In this document: positions 52,012 to 60,763 of the stretch, one piece after another
How the letters are laid out: every line of letters begins with the position of its first letter
How positions within the stretch are numbered: position 1 is the stretch's first letter
NCBI RefSeq assembly: GCF_014851565.1
Contig: NZ_JACVAA010000006.1
Coordinates: 361,374 to 425,373, forward strand
Length of the DNA: 64,000 bases
Direction of reading: 5' to 3'
Source of the DNA: Pseudomonas sp. PDM15
GTDB lineage: Bacteria; Pseudomonadota; Gammaproteobacteria; Pseudomonadales; Pseudomonadaceae
The notes under the pieces: generated by a model
What the model was told of the DNA's origin: nothing
The model's database searches: none
What the model saw: the letters and a program-made list of their open reading frames with translations, nothing else
Program-made: the position numbers and the translations under genes

Positions 52012-52655
52012 ATGCGATAGGTGCTCTTGGTCATCACCTTGGATAGCAGGCTCATGCCGAACTTCACCGGCGCCGGGAAGCGCAGGCCGCCAGCGTCGAT
52101 GGCGCTGGTGGCGTGCTGTTCCTCGTCATCGCGCATCTGTTCGAGGATGGCGCGGGTCTTGGCGTCGTCCTGCGGGATCTGTTCCAGGTGCTGGTCGAGG
52201 TGCTTGACCACCTGATCCTCGGTAGCGGCGACGAAGCCCAGGCTGACCCGGTCGCTGATCAGGCCGGCCACCGCGCCGACGCCGAAGGACAGGCCGTAGA
52301 ACAGCGGATTGAGCACGCTCGGGTGGCTGCCCAGTTCGCGGATGCGCTGCTCGCACCAGGCCAGGTGGTCGACTTCCTCGTCGGCGGCATGCTCCATGGC
52401 CTTGCGCACTTCCGGCAGCTTGGCGGTCAGCGCCTGGCCCTGGTACAGCGCCTGGGCGCACACCTCGCCGGTGTGGTTGATGCGCATCAACCCGGCCACG
52501 TGGCGGGCGTCTGCATCGCTCAGCTCGGATTCGTTCTGCAGGATGGCCGGCGACGGCCGCGCCGGTGCGCCGCTGAACGGCAGCAGGGTGCGCATGGCGG
52601 CGTCGGCCTGGATCAACAGACGGTCGACGGGGGAAAACTGGCGTTGGTTGCTCAT
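52008..52655 (-). CDS. coq7: 3-demethoxyubiquinol 3-hydroxylase Coq7
   Basis: A 215-residue di-iron hydroxylase of ubiquinone synthesis. It has the ferritin-like EXXH motifs (INHTGEVCAQALYQG, ADEEVDHLAW, and DDEEQHATSA) that bind the two irons, and a central hydrophobic hairpin (FGVGAVAGLIS) for membrane attachment. I start at the ATG at 52655 (MSNQRQFSP); an in-frame ATG lies 6 bases upstream. Its TAG stop lies in the terminal CTAG of the repeat element next to it. Confidence 0.96.
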   Translation of the reverse strand: MSNQRQFSPVDRLLIQADAAMRTLLPFSGAPARPSPAILQNESELSDADARHVAGLMRINHTGEVCAQALYQGQALTAKLPEVRKAMEHAADEEVDHLAWCEQRIRELGSHPSVLNPLFYGLSFGVGAVAGLISDRVSLGFVAATEDQVVKHLDQHLEQIPQDDAKTRAILEQMRDDEEQHATSAIDAGGLRFPAPVKFGMSLLSKVMTKSTYRI

Positions 52656-52737
52656 GGCCATCTCCACGGAAAGCATGCCGGCAGTTTACCCGAAGGTCTG
52701 GACAGATTTTTGACTGGCGACAATGGGTCGCTGCCGC

Positions 52738-53076
52738 TCATCCTGGAGGCCAGTGCATCTGCCGCTGGCCGAGCACGTGCATATGGATGTGGTGCACGGT
52801 CTGGCCGCCCAGGTCGTTGCAGTTCATCACCACGCGGAAGCCTTCCGCGCAGCCCTGTTCGGCGGCCAGGCGCTGGGCGGTGTAGAGGATATGCCCGGCC
52901 AGCGGGCGATCCGCTTCGCTCAGTTCGTTGAGGGTGGCGATATGGCGCTTGGGGATCACCAGGAAATGTACCGGCGCCTGCGGGCCTATGTCGTGGAAGG
53001 CCAGTACCTGGTCGTCCTCATAGAGCTTGCGGGCGGGAATGGTGCCGTCGATTATCTTGCAGAACAGGCAGTCCAC
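52738..53076 (-). CDS. HIT family nucleotide-binding protein (HinT-like)
   Basis: A 112-residue histidine-triad protein. The HxHxHx motif is in VHHIHMHVLG near residue 97-106, and CLFCKIIDGTIPA at the N-terminus is typical of HinT. Members hydrolyse AMP-lysine or AMP-amine phosphoramidates. It is divergent from the AAA ATPase gene, with 68 bp between starts. Position and length match PA0656 of PAO1. Confidence 0.94.
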   Translation of the reverse strand: MDCLFCKIIDGTIPARKLYEDDQVLAFHDIGPQAPVHFLVIPKRHIATLNELSEADRPLAGHILYTAQRLAAEQGCAEGFRVVMNCNDLGGQTVHHIHMHVLGQRQMHWPPG

Positions 53077-53144
53077 GCGCTTTCCTCCGGGGGCTTTGGG
53101 TATCCTGCGAGTTTAATAGTGTCGGCAGACAGCACAAGGAGTGC

Positions 53145-54629
53145 GTGTTGAAGAACGATGTCCACGATCTGGGCCTGGTCCTGGAGTCCCGCGTCAAACT
53201 GGTGGTGATCGAGTCCTGGGACGAGCCACGGGTGCTGGAAACCCTCACCTCGCTGGCGATCAAGCGCGGCCTCGGCATTTACACCTGGGCGGTGACCGAA
53301 GGTCTGCAGCGCCTGGCCTTCGGCGGCGAGCCGGTGGGCGAACTGGATAGCCGCGAGCCGGAACAGGCGCTGCGTCTGATCAAGGCCGATCCGACGCCGA
53401 ACATCTATGTGCTGTGCGACCTGCATCCGTTCCTGGTCGACAACCCCAAGCTGGTGCGTCTGCTCAAGGAAATTGCCATGAGCGATGCGCCGCACAAGCC
53501 GACCCTGGTACTGGTCTCGCATGCGCTCAAGCTTCCGGCCGAGGTGCAACGCTACGCCGCGCGCTTCAGTCTGGCGCTGCCGACCGAGGAAGAGCTGCTG
53601 GCCCTGGTGCGCGAAGAGGCCACGCGCTGGAGCGAGCGCAATCGCGGCGCGCGGGTGCGCACGGACAACCGCACCCTGCAGCAGGTGGTGAAGAACCTGC
53701 GCGGCATGAGCCACGCAGAGGCACGGGCGCTGGCGCGCAACGTGATCTGCGATGACGGCGCGATTACCCAGGAAGACCTGCCGGAGCTGAACAAGGCCAA
53801 GTTCCAGCTGCTCGATCTGGAAGGCGTGCTCAGCTTCGAGTACGACACCGCGCGCTTCGCCGAGGTTGGCGGACTGGCTAACCTCAAGCGCTGGCTGGGC
53901 GAACGCCAGGAGATCTTCGCCGGCGGCAAGGGCGCCGATATGCCCAAGGGCATGTTACTAGTCGGCGTGCAGGGTGGAGGCAAGAGCCTGGCGGCCAAGG
54001 CGGTGGCCGGGCTCTGGGGCCTGCCGCTGCTGCGCCTGGACTTTGCCAGCCTGTACAACAAGTTCTTCGGTGAGACCGAGCGCAACCTGCGTGAGGCGCT
54101 GAAGATGGCCGAGCAGATGGCGCCCTGCGTGTTGTGGATGGACGAAATCGAGAAAGGGCTGGCCACCGGTAGCAACGACGACGGCGTCAGCCAGCGCGTG
54201 CTCGGCACCCTGCTGACCTGGATGGCCGAGCGCAAGTCGCCGGTGTTCATGGTCGCCACCGCCAACGCCATCGACCGCCTGCCGCCGGAGCTGGTGCGCA
54301 AGGGGCGCTTCGATGAGCTGTTCTTCGTCGACTTACCGAACTCCGAGGTGCGCGCGGAGATCTTCGCTATCCACCTGCGCCGCCGCGAACTGGAGCTGGA
54401 GCAGTTCGATCTGCAGGCACTGGCGCAGGCCAGCGAAGGGTTTGCTGGTGCGGAGATCGAGCAGGTGGTGGTCAGCGCACTGTATGCCGCCCAGGCACGC
54501 CAGCAGCCTGTGGATCAGGCCCTGTTGCTGAGCAACATTCAGGGGACGGCACCACTGTCGGTGGTCATGGCCGAGCGCCTGACGGAGCTGCGGGCCTGGG
54601 CCGACGGGCGTACGGTGAGTGCCGACTAA
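53145..54629 (+). CDS. AAA family ATPase (Ycf46-like)
   Basis: A 494-residue protein. An N-terminal region of about 240 residues has no motif I recognise. A C-terminal AAA domain follows with Walker A GVQGGGKS (about 275-282), Walker B CVLWMDEIEK and an arginine-finger segment LVRKGRFDELF. Layout and length resemble cyanobacterial/plastid Ycf46 and PA0657. Function is unknown. It starts with GTG at 53145 or TTG at 53148; an AAGGAG site just upstream favours TTG spacing, and I list the longer form. Confidence 0.9.
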   Translation: MLKNDVHDLGLVLESRVKLVVIESWDEPRVLETLTSLAIKRGLGIYTWAVTEGLQRLAFGGEPVGELDSREPEQALRLIKADPTPNIYVLCDLHPFLVDNPKLVRLLKEIAMSDAPHKPTLVLVSHALKLPAEVQRYAARFSLALPTEEELLALVREEATRWSERNRGARVRTDNRTLQQVVKNLRGMSHAEARALARNVICDDGAITQEDLPELNKAKFQLLDLEGVLSFEYDTARFAEVGGLANLKRWLGERQEIFAGGKGADMPKGMLLVGVQGGGKSLAAKAVAGLWGLPLLRLDFASLYNKFFGETERNLREALKMAEQMAPCVLWMDEIEKGLATGSNDDGVSQRVLGTLLTWMAERKSPVFMVATANAIDRLPPELVRKGRFDELFFVDLPNSEVRAEIFAIHLRRRELELEQFDLQALAQASEGFAGAEIEQVVVSALYAAQARQQPVDQALLLSNIQGTAPLSVVMAERLTELRAWADGRTVSAD

Positions 54630-55432
54630 GGTTGCTCGGCACGAGTGCGCGGCAGCAGCGGGCGCACCATCTTCATCGCCACGTGGCGTACCAGCGCCCG
54701 TGGCGTCAGGCGCAGCAGTTGCGGCACCAGGCGATGACGCCAGCCGGGGATGATGATGGCGCTGTTGCGGTCCAGGCCGCGCAAGGTGACCAGGGCGATC
54801 TCCTCGGGGCTGGCCAGTTGCTGCTGACGCTCCAGCCCGCCACTGTACAACTCGGCGCGGCGGAAGAAGGCGGTGGCCACCGGCCCCGGGCAGAGCACCG
54901 AGACTTTCACCCCGAACGGCGCAAGCTCGCTGCGTAGGGCCTCGGAGAAGTGCAGCACGTAGGCCTTGCTGGCGAAGTAGCTGCTCATCAGCGGCCCCGG
55001 CTGGAACGCGGCCAGGGATGCCACGTTGAGAATCTGCCCGGCACCACGCCGCTTCATCTCCAGGCCCAGGGCATGACACAGGCGGCTGAGTGCCAGGATA
55101 TTGAGTTCGATCAGCTCCTGCTCGCGTCCCCAATCCTGTTCGACGAACAGGCCGGCGCTGCCGATGCCAGCATTGTTCACCAGCAGATCGATCTGCCGCT
55201 CGCCCTGTTCCAGCTCCTGGATCAGGCCGGTGAGCTGCAGCGGCTCGGTCAGGTCGCAGACACGGAACAGCGCCTCGATGCCGAAGCGCTGGCTGAGCTC
55301 GCAGGCGATGCTCTCCAACGCATCGCGCTGGCGTGCCACCAGGATCAGGTTACGCCCGCGCCGGGCCAGAGCTTCGGCCAGGGCCAGGCCGAGGCCGCTG
55401 GAGGCGCCGGTAATCAGGGCGTAACCGCTCAA
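54626..55432 (-). CDS. Short-chain dehydrogenase/reductase
   Basis: A 268-residue classical SDR. The NAD(P)-binding loop is TGASSGLGLALAEAL (about 8-22), NNAG is near residue 90, and the catalytic Tyr-Lys pair is in SYFASKAYV (Tyr about 156). The substrate is not predictable; members with this C-terminus are often called YqjQ-like oxidoreductases. It converges on the AAA ATPase gene (4-bp overlap of stops) and is followed on the minus strand after the DUF805 gene, 3 bp apart, so the two are probably co-transcribed. Confidence 0.92.
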   Translation of the reverse strand: MSGYALITGASSGLGLALAEALARRGRNLILVARQRDALESIACELSQRFGIEALFRVCDLTEPLQLTGLIQELEQGERQIDLLVNNAGIGSAGLFVEQDWGREQELIELNILALSRLCHALGLEMKRRGAGQILNVASLAAFQPGPLMSSYFASKAYVLHFSEALRSELAPFGVKVSVLCPGPVATAFFRRAELYSGGLERQQQLASPEEIALVTLRGLDRNSAIIIPGWRHRLVPQLLRLTPRALVRHVAMKMVRPLLPRTRAEQP

Positions 55433-55435
55433 GGT

Positions 55436-56425
55436 CTACTCCTCGCCTTCCGGGGCATACTGCAGCTGCTGTTCTTGCTGAGCCTGCTCGGCACGCTCGA
55501 CATATTCCTGATAGGCCGGAAGCGAGATGGCGGCGAGAATGCCCAGTATTGGCACCAGCAGCAGCGACCAGGCCAGGGCGATCACGCCGCCGCTGTTTGG
55601 CGGCGGCGGCGGGCCGTAGCGGTTGGCGCCCTGGGTGCCCGGGATGACCAACATCAGCAGGGCGAAGACGCTGCCCACCACCGGTACGAAGTTGAGCAGC
55701 CAGAGCCAGCCGGACCAGCCGATATCGTGCAAGCGCTGCACGCCGATCATGACGCTGACCACCACGCCGCCTATCACCAGCGGAATCATCAGGATGCCGC
55801 CGACTATGGGCGAAATGGCCATAGCACCGGCCGCAATGCCATAGCCCAGCAGGGCGATCAGCATCAATGCCATCGACCAGCCCAGATAACGCACACGGCC
55901 GATTCGACCATTCACCGTGAAGACTTTCAGCTCGCCATACTCTGGCATCGCATCACCGACTTCCGATTTCGGTGTGCTATAGGGCGAGGCGCTTTCCATT
56001 GCAGCAGGCGCCGGGGTTGCCGGTAGCGCTGCCTGGCGGGCCAGGTACTTCTCGACGATGATGCCGCAGGCCGAACACTCGGCGGCCTTGGCTTGCTCAT
56101 GACCGCATTTCGGGCAGCTCATGGTTTCGCTGCTGGAGACCGGCTCCGGTTCTCGATGGTCATCGGTATCGACCAGGCTGAGGCCGGCGGCCAGATCCGT
56201 TTCCTTGCGCACCAGTGCTCCAGCCTGGCGCAGCGCGGCCAGGTACTTGTCCGCCTCCGCCTCGGCCAGGTCACGCTTGAGCGCTACCGGCGAGCCGCTG
56301 AACAGGGCGTCGATCTTGCTCTGGTCGCTCTTGAACAGGCGGGCCAGGTTGTCTTTCACCGCGTCGAGTGTCATCTCCGGCATCAGCTGGCCGTCGAAGA
56401 CGATCTTGTAGCGAGTATCCGTCAT
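55436..56425 (-). CDS. DUF805 membrane protein with zinc-ribbon N-terminal region
   Basis: A 329-residue protein. Residues 1-90 form a soluble domain that resembles no family I can name with confidence. A CPKCG...CSACG zinc ribbon lies at about 103-121. Then come four hydrophobic helices of a DUF805 domain (GRIGRVRYLGWSMALMLI to VGSVFALLMLVIPGTQGANRYG) and a last helix with a charged tail. It lies upstream of the SDR gene. Function is unknown; the zinc ribbon suggests a nucleic-acid or protein-binding role, which is only an inference. Confidence 0.82.
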   Translation of the reverse strand: MTDTRYKIVFDGQLMPEMTLDAVKDNLARLFKSDQSKIDALFSGSPVALKRDLAEAEADKYLAALRQAGALVRKETDLAAGLSLVDTDDHREPEPVSSSETMSCPKCGHEQAKAAECSACGIIVEKYLARQAALPATPAPAAMESASPYSTPKSEVGDAMPEYGELKVFTVNGRIGRVRYLGWSMALMLIALLGYGIAAGAMAISPIVGGILMIPLVIGGVVVSVMIGVQRLHDIGWSGWLWLLNFVPVVGSVFALLMLVIPGTQGANRYGPPPPPNSGGVIALAWSLLLVPILGILAAISLPAYQEYVERAEQAQQEQQLQYAPEGEE

Positions 56426-56514
56426 GCGTGCATCCCTGTTACGTCATTGAGAAGTGGCTAGAGCCTAGGGGCTTTGCCGGGCGCGAACAAGCGACCTGCT
56501 GCGCAGTTTTCTGC

Positions 56515-57477
56515 TCAGCGCGGCAAGCGCTGCGTCAGTTGCCCGGCCTGGCTCTGGGCGGCCCGGTATTCGGCATCCAGGCGGGCGACCAGCTCGGCCA
56601 CGGTCGGCAGGTCGTCGATGCCCCCGACGCCCTGGCCAGCCGACCAGACGGTCTTCCAGGCCTTGGCTTCGTCGCTGATCGGCTTGAGCTTCTCGCCATA
56701 GTTGATGTCGCCCTTGTTCTGCAGGCGTTGCAGGTCGTAGCCGGCCTTCTCCAGGCTCTGGCGCATGAAGCTGGCCGGCACGCCGGACACCGCCGGGGTG
56801 TGCACGATGTCAGCAGCGCGGGCGTCGAGGATCATCTGCTTGTAGTCGCCGTCGGCATTGCTCTCGCGGGTGGCGATGAAGCGTGTGCCCATGTAAGCCA
56901 GGTCGGCGCCCAGCAATTGGGCGGCGAGAATCTCGTGGCCGTGGTTGAGGCAGCCGGAGAGTAGCAGGGTCTTGTCGAAGAACTGGCGGATCTCGGCGAG
57001 CAGGGCGAACGGGCTCCAGGTGCCGGCATGGCCACCGGCGCCGGCGGCCACCGCGATCAGACCATCCACGCCGGCCTCGGCGGCTTTCTCCGCATGGCGG
57101 CGGGTGGTGACGTCATGGAACACCAGGCCACCATAGCTGTGCACGGCGTCGACTACTTCCTTCACCGCGCCGAGGCTGGTGATCACCACAGGCACCTTGT
57201 GTTCCACGCAGATGGCCAGGTCGGCCTGCAGGCGAGGGTTGCTGCCGTGCACGATCAGGTTGACCGCGTAGGGTGCCGAGTCTGGCTTCAATCCCGCTTC
57301 GATCTCCTCCAGCCAGGCCTTGAAGCCGGCGCTCTCGCGCTGGTTCAGTGCCGGGAAACTGCCCATCACGCCGCTGTGACAGGTGGCCAGCACCAGGGGG
57401 GGAGTAGATACCAGGAACATCGGGGCGGCCACCACCGGCAGGCGCAGGCGTTGATCGAGCAGGGCGGGCAGTGACAT
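56515..57477 (-). CDS. Nitronate monooxygenase-like flavoprotein
   Basis: A 320-residue TIM-barrel FMN protein of the NMO/2-nitropropane dioxygenase family. It shows PVVAAPMFLVSTPPLV at the N-terminus, HDVTTRRHAEKAAEAGVDGLIA, the FMN phosphate loop GAGGHAGTWSPF, and GTRFIAT. It oxidises nitronates using oxygen, by family knowledge. I start at the ATG at 57477 because upstream in-frame sequence is the shadow of hemJ. It follows hemJ by 17 bp on the same strand. Confidence 0.9.
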   Translation of the reverse strand: MSLPALLDQRLRLPVVAAPMFLVSTPPLVLATCHSGVMGSFPALNQRESAGFKAWLEEIEAGLKPDSAPYAVNLIVHGSNPRLQADLAICVEHKVPVVITSLGAVKEVVDAVHSYGGLVFHDVTTRRHAEKAAEAGVDGLIAVAAGAGGHAGTWSPFALLAEIRQFFDKTLLLSGCLNHGHEILAAQLLGADLAYMGTRFIATRESNADGDYKQMILDARAADIVHTPAVSGVPASFMRQSLEKAGYDLQRLQNKGDINYGEKLKPISDEAKAWKTVWSAGQGVGGIDDLPTVAELVARLDAEYRAAQSQAGQLTQRLPR

Positions 57478-57494
57478 GGGCGTTCCTCTTGTTC

Positions 57495-57920
57495 TCAGAA
57501 GGGTTTGACCACCACCAGGATCACGATCGCCAGCAGGAACAGCACCGGCACCTCGTTGAACCAGCGGTAGAACACATGGCCACGGACGTTCTCGCCGCGG
57601 GCGAAGCGCTTGAGTTGCGCACCACAGACGTGGTGATAAGCGACCAACAGTACCACCAGCAATAGCTTGGCGTGCAGCCAGCCCTGCTGCAGCCAGGCCG
57701 GGCTGAGGTAGAGCAGCCAGCCGCCGAAGACCAGGGTGGCGATCATCGAGGGGGTCATGATGCCGCGATACAGCTTGCGCTCCATCACGCAGAAGCGTTC
57801 CTGGCCGGGCGCGTCGTCGGCCGAGGCGTGGTAGACGAACAGGCGTGGCAGGTAGAACAGCCCGGCGAACCAGCAGACCATGGCGACGATGTGCAGGGCC
57901 TTGACCCAGAGATAGAGCAT
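57495..57920 (-). CDS. hemJ: Protoporphyrinogen oxidase HemJ
   Basis: A 141-residue inner-membrane protein with four predicted helices. It is the HemJ/UPF0093 type of protoporphyrinogen IX oxidase. The conserved His in KALHIVAMVCWFAGLFYLPRLFVYH and the KLLLVVLLVAYH segment fit. I start at the ATG at 57920 (MLYLWVKALHI). The gene is divergent from argC, with about 137 bp between starts. Confidence 0.92.
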   Translation of the reverse strand: MLYLWVKALHIVAMVCWFAGLFYLPRLFVYHASADDAPGQERFCVMERKLYRGIMTPSMIATLVFGGWLLYLSPAWLQQGWLHAKLLLVVLLVAYHHVCGAQLKRFARGENVRGHVFYRWFNEVPVLFLLAIVILVVVKPF

Positions 57921-58057
57921 TGGCGACTTCCGGCAGGATATTTGTCGCCGATAGTAGAGAAAGCCGTGGTCGCCCGTCACCCTCGAGGTTGGCCGCCGGG
58001 GCCATGGGCTTTATCATCGGCAGCCTTTCTTATGGGTCTCTCTGCGGGGGTTATGCA

Positions 58058-59092
58058 ATGGTCAAGGTCGGAATCGTCGGCGGCACGGGTTACACCGGAG
58101 TGGAGCTGCTGCGTCTGCTGGCCCAGCACCCGCAGGCCGAGGTGGCGGTGATCACCTCGCGCTCAGAGGCCGGGGTCAAGGTCGCTGACATGTACCCCAA
58201 CCTGCGCGGCCACTACGACAATCTGGCCTTCAGCGTGCCGGACGTGGCCACTCTTGGTGCTTGCGATGTGGTGTTCTTCGCCACCCCGCATGGCGTGGCC
58301 CACGCCCTGGCCGGTGAGCTGCTGGCTGCCGGCACCAAGGTGATCGACCTGTCCGCCGACTTCCGTCTGCAGGACGCCGAGGAGTGGGCCAAGTGGTACG
58401 GCCAGCCGCACGGTGCGCCGGAGCTGCTGCCGGAGGCGGTTTACGGGCTGCCGGAAGTGAATCGCGAGGCCATCAAGGGCGCGCGCCTGATCGCCGTGCC
58501 GGGCTGCTATCCGACCGCTACCCAGCTCGGTCTGCTCCCGCTGCTGGAGGCCGGTCTGGCCGATAACAGTCGCCTGATCGCCAACTGCGCCTCCGGCGTC
58601 AGCGGCGCCGGTCGCGGTGCCAAGGTCGGTTCGCTGCTGTGCGAGGCCAGCGAGAGCATGATGGCCTACTCGGTCAAGGGCCACCGCCACCTGCCGGAAA
58701 TCAGCCAGGGCCTGCGCCGCGCCGCCAAGGGCCCGGTCGGCCTGACCTTCGTGCCGCACCTGGCGCCGATGATCCGTGGCATCCACGCCACCCTGTACGC
58801 TACCGTCGCCGATCGCGGCGTGGACCTGCAGGCGCTGTTCGAGAAGCGCTATGCCAACGAACCTTTCGTCGATGTGATGCCGGCCGGCAGTCACCCTGAG
58901 ACCCGTAGCGTGCGTGGTGCCAACGTCTGCCGCATCGCTGTGCATCGTCCACAGGGCGGTGAACTGGTGGTGGTGCTGTCGGCCATCGACAACCTGGTCA
59001 AGGGCGCGTCCGGCCAGGCGGTGCAGAACCTGAACATCCTCTTCGGCCTGGACGAGCGCCTGGGCCTGTCTCACGCCGCGTTGCTGCCCTGA
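58058..59092 (+). CDS. argC: N-acetyl-gamma-glutamyl-phosphate reductase
   Basis: A 344-residue NADPH-dependent dehydrogenase of arginine synthesis. It has GIVGGTGYTGVELLRLL (NADP site), the catalytic Cys in VPGCYPTA and the His in KGHRHLPEI. I start at the ATG at 58058; in-frame sequence upstream overlaps hemJ. A strong GC-rich inverted repeat (59101-59133) follows the stop. Other arg genes are not nearby, which is usual in pseudomonads. Confidence 0.97.
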   Translation: MVKVGIVGGTGYTGVELLRLLAQHPQAEVAVITSRSEAGVKVADMYPNLRGHYDNLAFSVPDVATLGACDVVFFATPHGVAHALAGELLAAGTKVIDLSADFRLQDAEEWAKWYGQPHGAPELLPEAVYGLPEVNREAIKGARLIAVPGCYPTATQLGLLPLLEAGLADNSRLIANCASGVSGAGRGAKVGSLLCEASESMMAYSVKGHRHLPEISQGLRRAAKGPVGLTFVPHLAPMIRGIHATLYATVADRGVDLQALFEKRYANEPFVDVMPAGSHPETRSVRGANVCRIAVHRPQGGELVVVLSAIDNLVKGASGQAVQNLNILFGLDERLGLSHAALLP

Positions 59093-59100
59093 TCGAGGTT

Positions 59101-59133
59101 GCGTCTGCGACGACTTGAATTCGTCGCAGGCGC
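59101..59133 (+). terminator. Hairpin after argC
   Basis: GCGTCTGCGACGA and TCGTCGCAGGCGC pair over 13 positions with one G-U or mismatch and a 7-nt loop. Only a weak T run follows (GCTTATCT). Confidence 0.5.
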
Positions 59134-59178
59134 GCTTATCTAAGAAGCAGGAGCCCAGTTCCTGTCATCGCGCAATAA

Positions 59179-59208
59179 TTGACCAATTTGCTCGGGTAAG
59201 CGGATAAT
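59179..59208 (+). promoter_or_regulatory. Candidate erpA promoter
   Basis: TTGACC (59179-59184) and GATAAT (59203-59208) with an 18-bp spacer lie about 50 bp before the erpA ATG. Confidence 0.6.
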
Positions 59209-59259
59209 CGCCGCCCGTGCAGTACGTAACATGGCGCCTGGCGCCGGGAGAGCAGCAAG

Positions 59260-59610
59260 ATGAGCGTCGAGACCTTCACTCCAACCCCCCTGATCTTCAC
59301 CCAGGGCGCGGCGAACAAGGTGAAGAGCCTGGTCGATGAAGAGGGCAATCCGCGTCTGAAGCTGCGTGTGTTCGTCACCGGCGGCGGTTGCTCGGGTTTC
59401 CAGTACGGCTTCACCTTCGATGAGGATGTGGCCGACGACGACACCATCGTCGAGCGCGAGGGTGTCAGTCTGGTGGTCGATCCGATGAGCTTTCAGTACC
59501 TGGCCGGTGCCGAGGTGGATTACCAGGAAGGCCTGGAAGGTTCGCGCTTCGTGATCAACAACCCGAATGCTTCCACCACCTGCGGCTGCGGTTCGTCCTT
59601 CTCGATCTGA
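59260..59610 (+). CDS. erpA: Iron-sulfur cluster insertion protein ErpA
   Basis: A 116-residue A-type carrier that passes [Fe-S] clusters to apo-proteins. It has the three conserved cysteines: one in TGGGCSGFQYGF and two in the C-terminal TTCGCGSSFSI. Length fits ErpA. A good sigma-70-type promoter lies 52 bp upstream and a strong terminator 13 bp after the stop, so it is probably a single-gene unit. Position before anmK matches PA0665-PA0666. Confidence 0.97.
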   Translation: MSVETFTPTPLIFTQGAANKVKSLVDEEGNPRLKLRVFVTGGGCSGFQYGFTFDEDVADDDTIVEREGVSLVVDPMSFQYLAGAEVDYQEGLEGSRFVINNPNASTTCGCGSSFSI

Positions 59611-59623
59611 GCCATTCGCCATG

Positions 59624-59651
59624 AAAAAGCCGCGCATCCGCGCGGCTTTTT
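59624..59651. terminator. Bidirectional terminator between erpA and anmK
   Basis: AAAAAGCCGCGC and GCGCGGCTTTTT form a long stem with a 4-nt loop and A/T flanks. Confidence 0.92.
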
Positions 59652-59670
59652 CGTTTAGGGCCGGGTCTGG

Positions 59671-60762
59671 TCAGGCCGGGTAGATCGCCCCGAGCACCCG
59701 TGATCCCTTCGCGCCACTGACGCTGGGGCGGTTGGCCGGGATGCGCTCCAGGCAGCAATGCGCCAGCCAGGCGAAAGCCATGGCCTCGACCCAGTCCGGA
59801 GGCACGCCGCGCTCGGCGGTGCTGGCTACCTGGCAGCTCGGCAACATTTCCTGCAGGCGCTGCATCAATGCAGCGTTGTGCGCGCCGCCGCCGCAGACCA
59901 GCAGTTCGGCGGTGCCCTGCTGAGCCTGCTGCAGTGAATCAACGATGCTGCGCGCGGTTAGCTCCAGCAGGGTGCGCTGGACATCGGCGGGCGACACTGC
60001 GGGGAACCCGGTCCGGTGACTTTCCAGCCAGGGCAGATTGAACAGTTCGCGCCCGGTGCTTTTCGGACCGCGAGTGGCGAAATAGGGATCGCTCATCAGC
60101 GCCTGCAGCAATGCTGCATTCAGCTGCCCGCTGGCCGCCCAGGCGCCGTCGCGGTCAAACGCATCGCCACGCACCTTGCCGATCCAGGCATCCAGCAACA
60201 CGTTGCCCGGCCCGCAGTCGAAGCCACGCACTGCCTGGCCTGGCTCGATCAGGCTGAGATTGCTGAAACCGCCGACATTGAGTACGGCTTTGGGCTGCTC
60301 GTTAGCCTCGAACAGCGCTTCGTGAAAGGCCGGAACCAGCGGCGCTCCCTGGCCGCCTGCGGCCACATCGCGACGGCGGAAATCGGCAACCACGTCGATG
60401 CCGGTCAGCTCCGCCAGCAGGGCTGGATTGCCGATCTGCACGGTAAAGCCGCGTGCCGGCTCATGGCGCACTGTCTGGCCATGGCTGCCAATGGCGCGGA
60501 TGTCGCTGGCGTTCAGGCCTTCGAGTTGCAGCAGTGTATTAATGCCGGCTGCCGCCAGTTCCACCCAGCGCTGCTCGGCAATGGCGGAGCGCGCCAGCTC
60601 GTCCGGGCCCGAGGCACACAGTGCCAGCAGGTCGGCGCGCAAGGCGTCGGGCATGGGGATGTAGTGGTGGGCGAGGAGCGTGGGGCGGGAGTCTTGCTGG
60701 ATCAGGGCGATGTCCAGTCCGTCGAGACTGGTACCGGACATCACCCCCAGGTAGCGCGGCAT
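59671..60762 (-). CDS. anmK: 1,6-anhydro-N-acetylmuramic acid kinase
   Basis: A 363-residue ASKHA kinase that opens and phosphorylates anhydroMurNAc to MurNAc-6-phosphate in peptidoglycan recycling. It has the N-terminal GVMSGTSLDGLDIAL, GSHGQTVRHEP and VCGGGAHNAALM. It starts 1 bp after the M23 endopeptidase gene on the same strand, so cell-wall cleavage and salvage are co-expressed. It complements the amgK-murU branch encoded elsewhere in this window. Confidence 0.96.
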   Translation of the reverse strand: MPRYLGVMSGTSLDGLDIALIQQDSRPTLLAHHYIPMPDALRADLLALCASGPDELARSAIAEQRWVELAAAGINTLLQLEGLNASDIRAIGSHGQTVRHEPARGFTVQIGNPALLAELTGIDVVADFRRRDVAAGGQGAPLVPAFHEALFEANEQPKAVLNVGGFSNLSLIEPGQAVRGFDCGPGNVLLDAWIGKVRGDAFDRDGAWAASGQLNAALLQALMSDPYFATRGPKSTGRELFNLPWLESHRTGFPAVSPADVQRTLLELTARSIVDSLQQAQQGTAELLVCGGGAHNAALMQRLQEMLPSCQVASTAERGVPPDWVEAMAFAWLAHCCLERIPANRPSVSGAKGSRVLGAIYPA

Positions 60763-60763
60763 A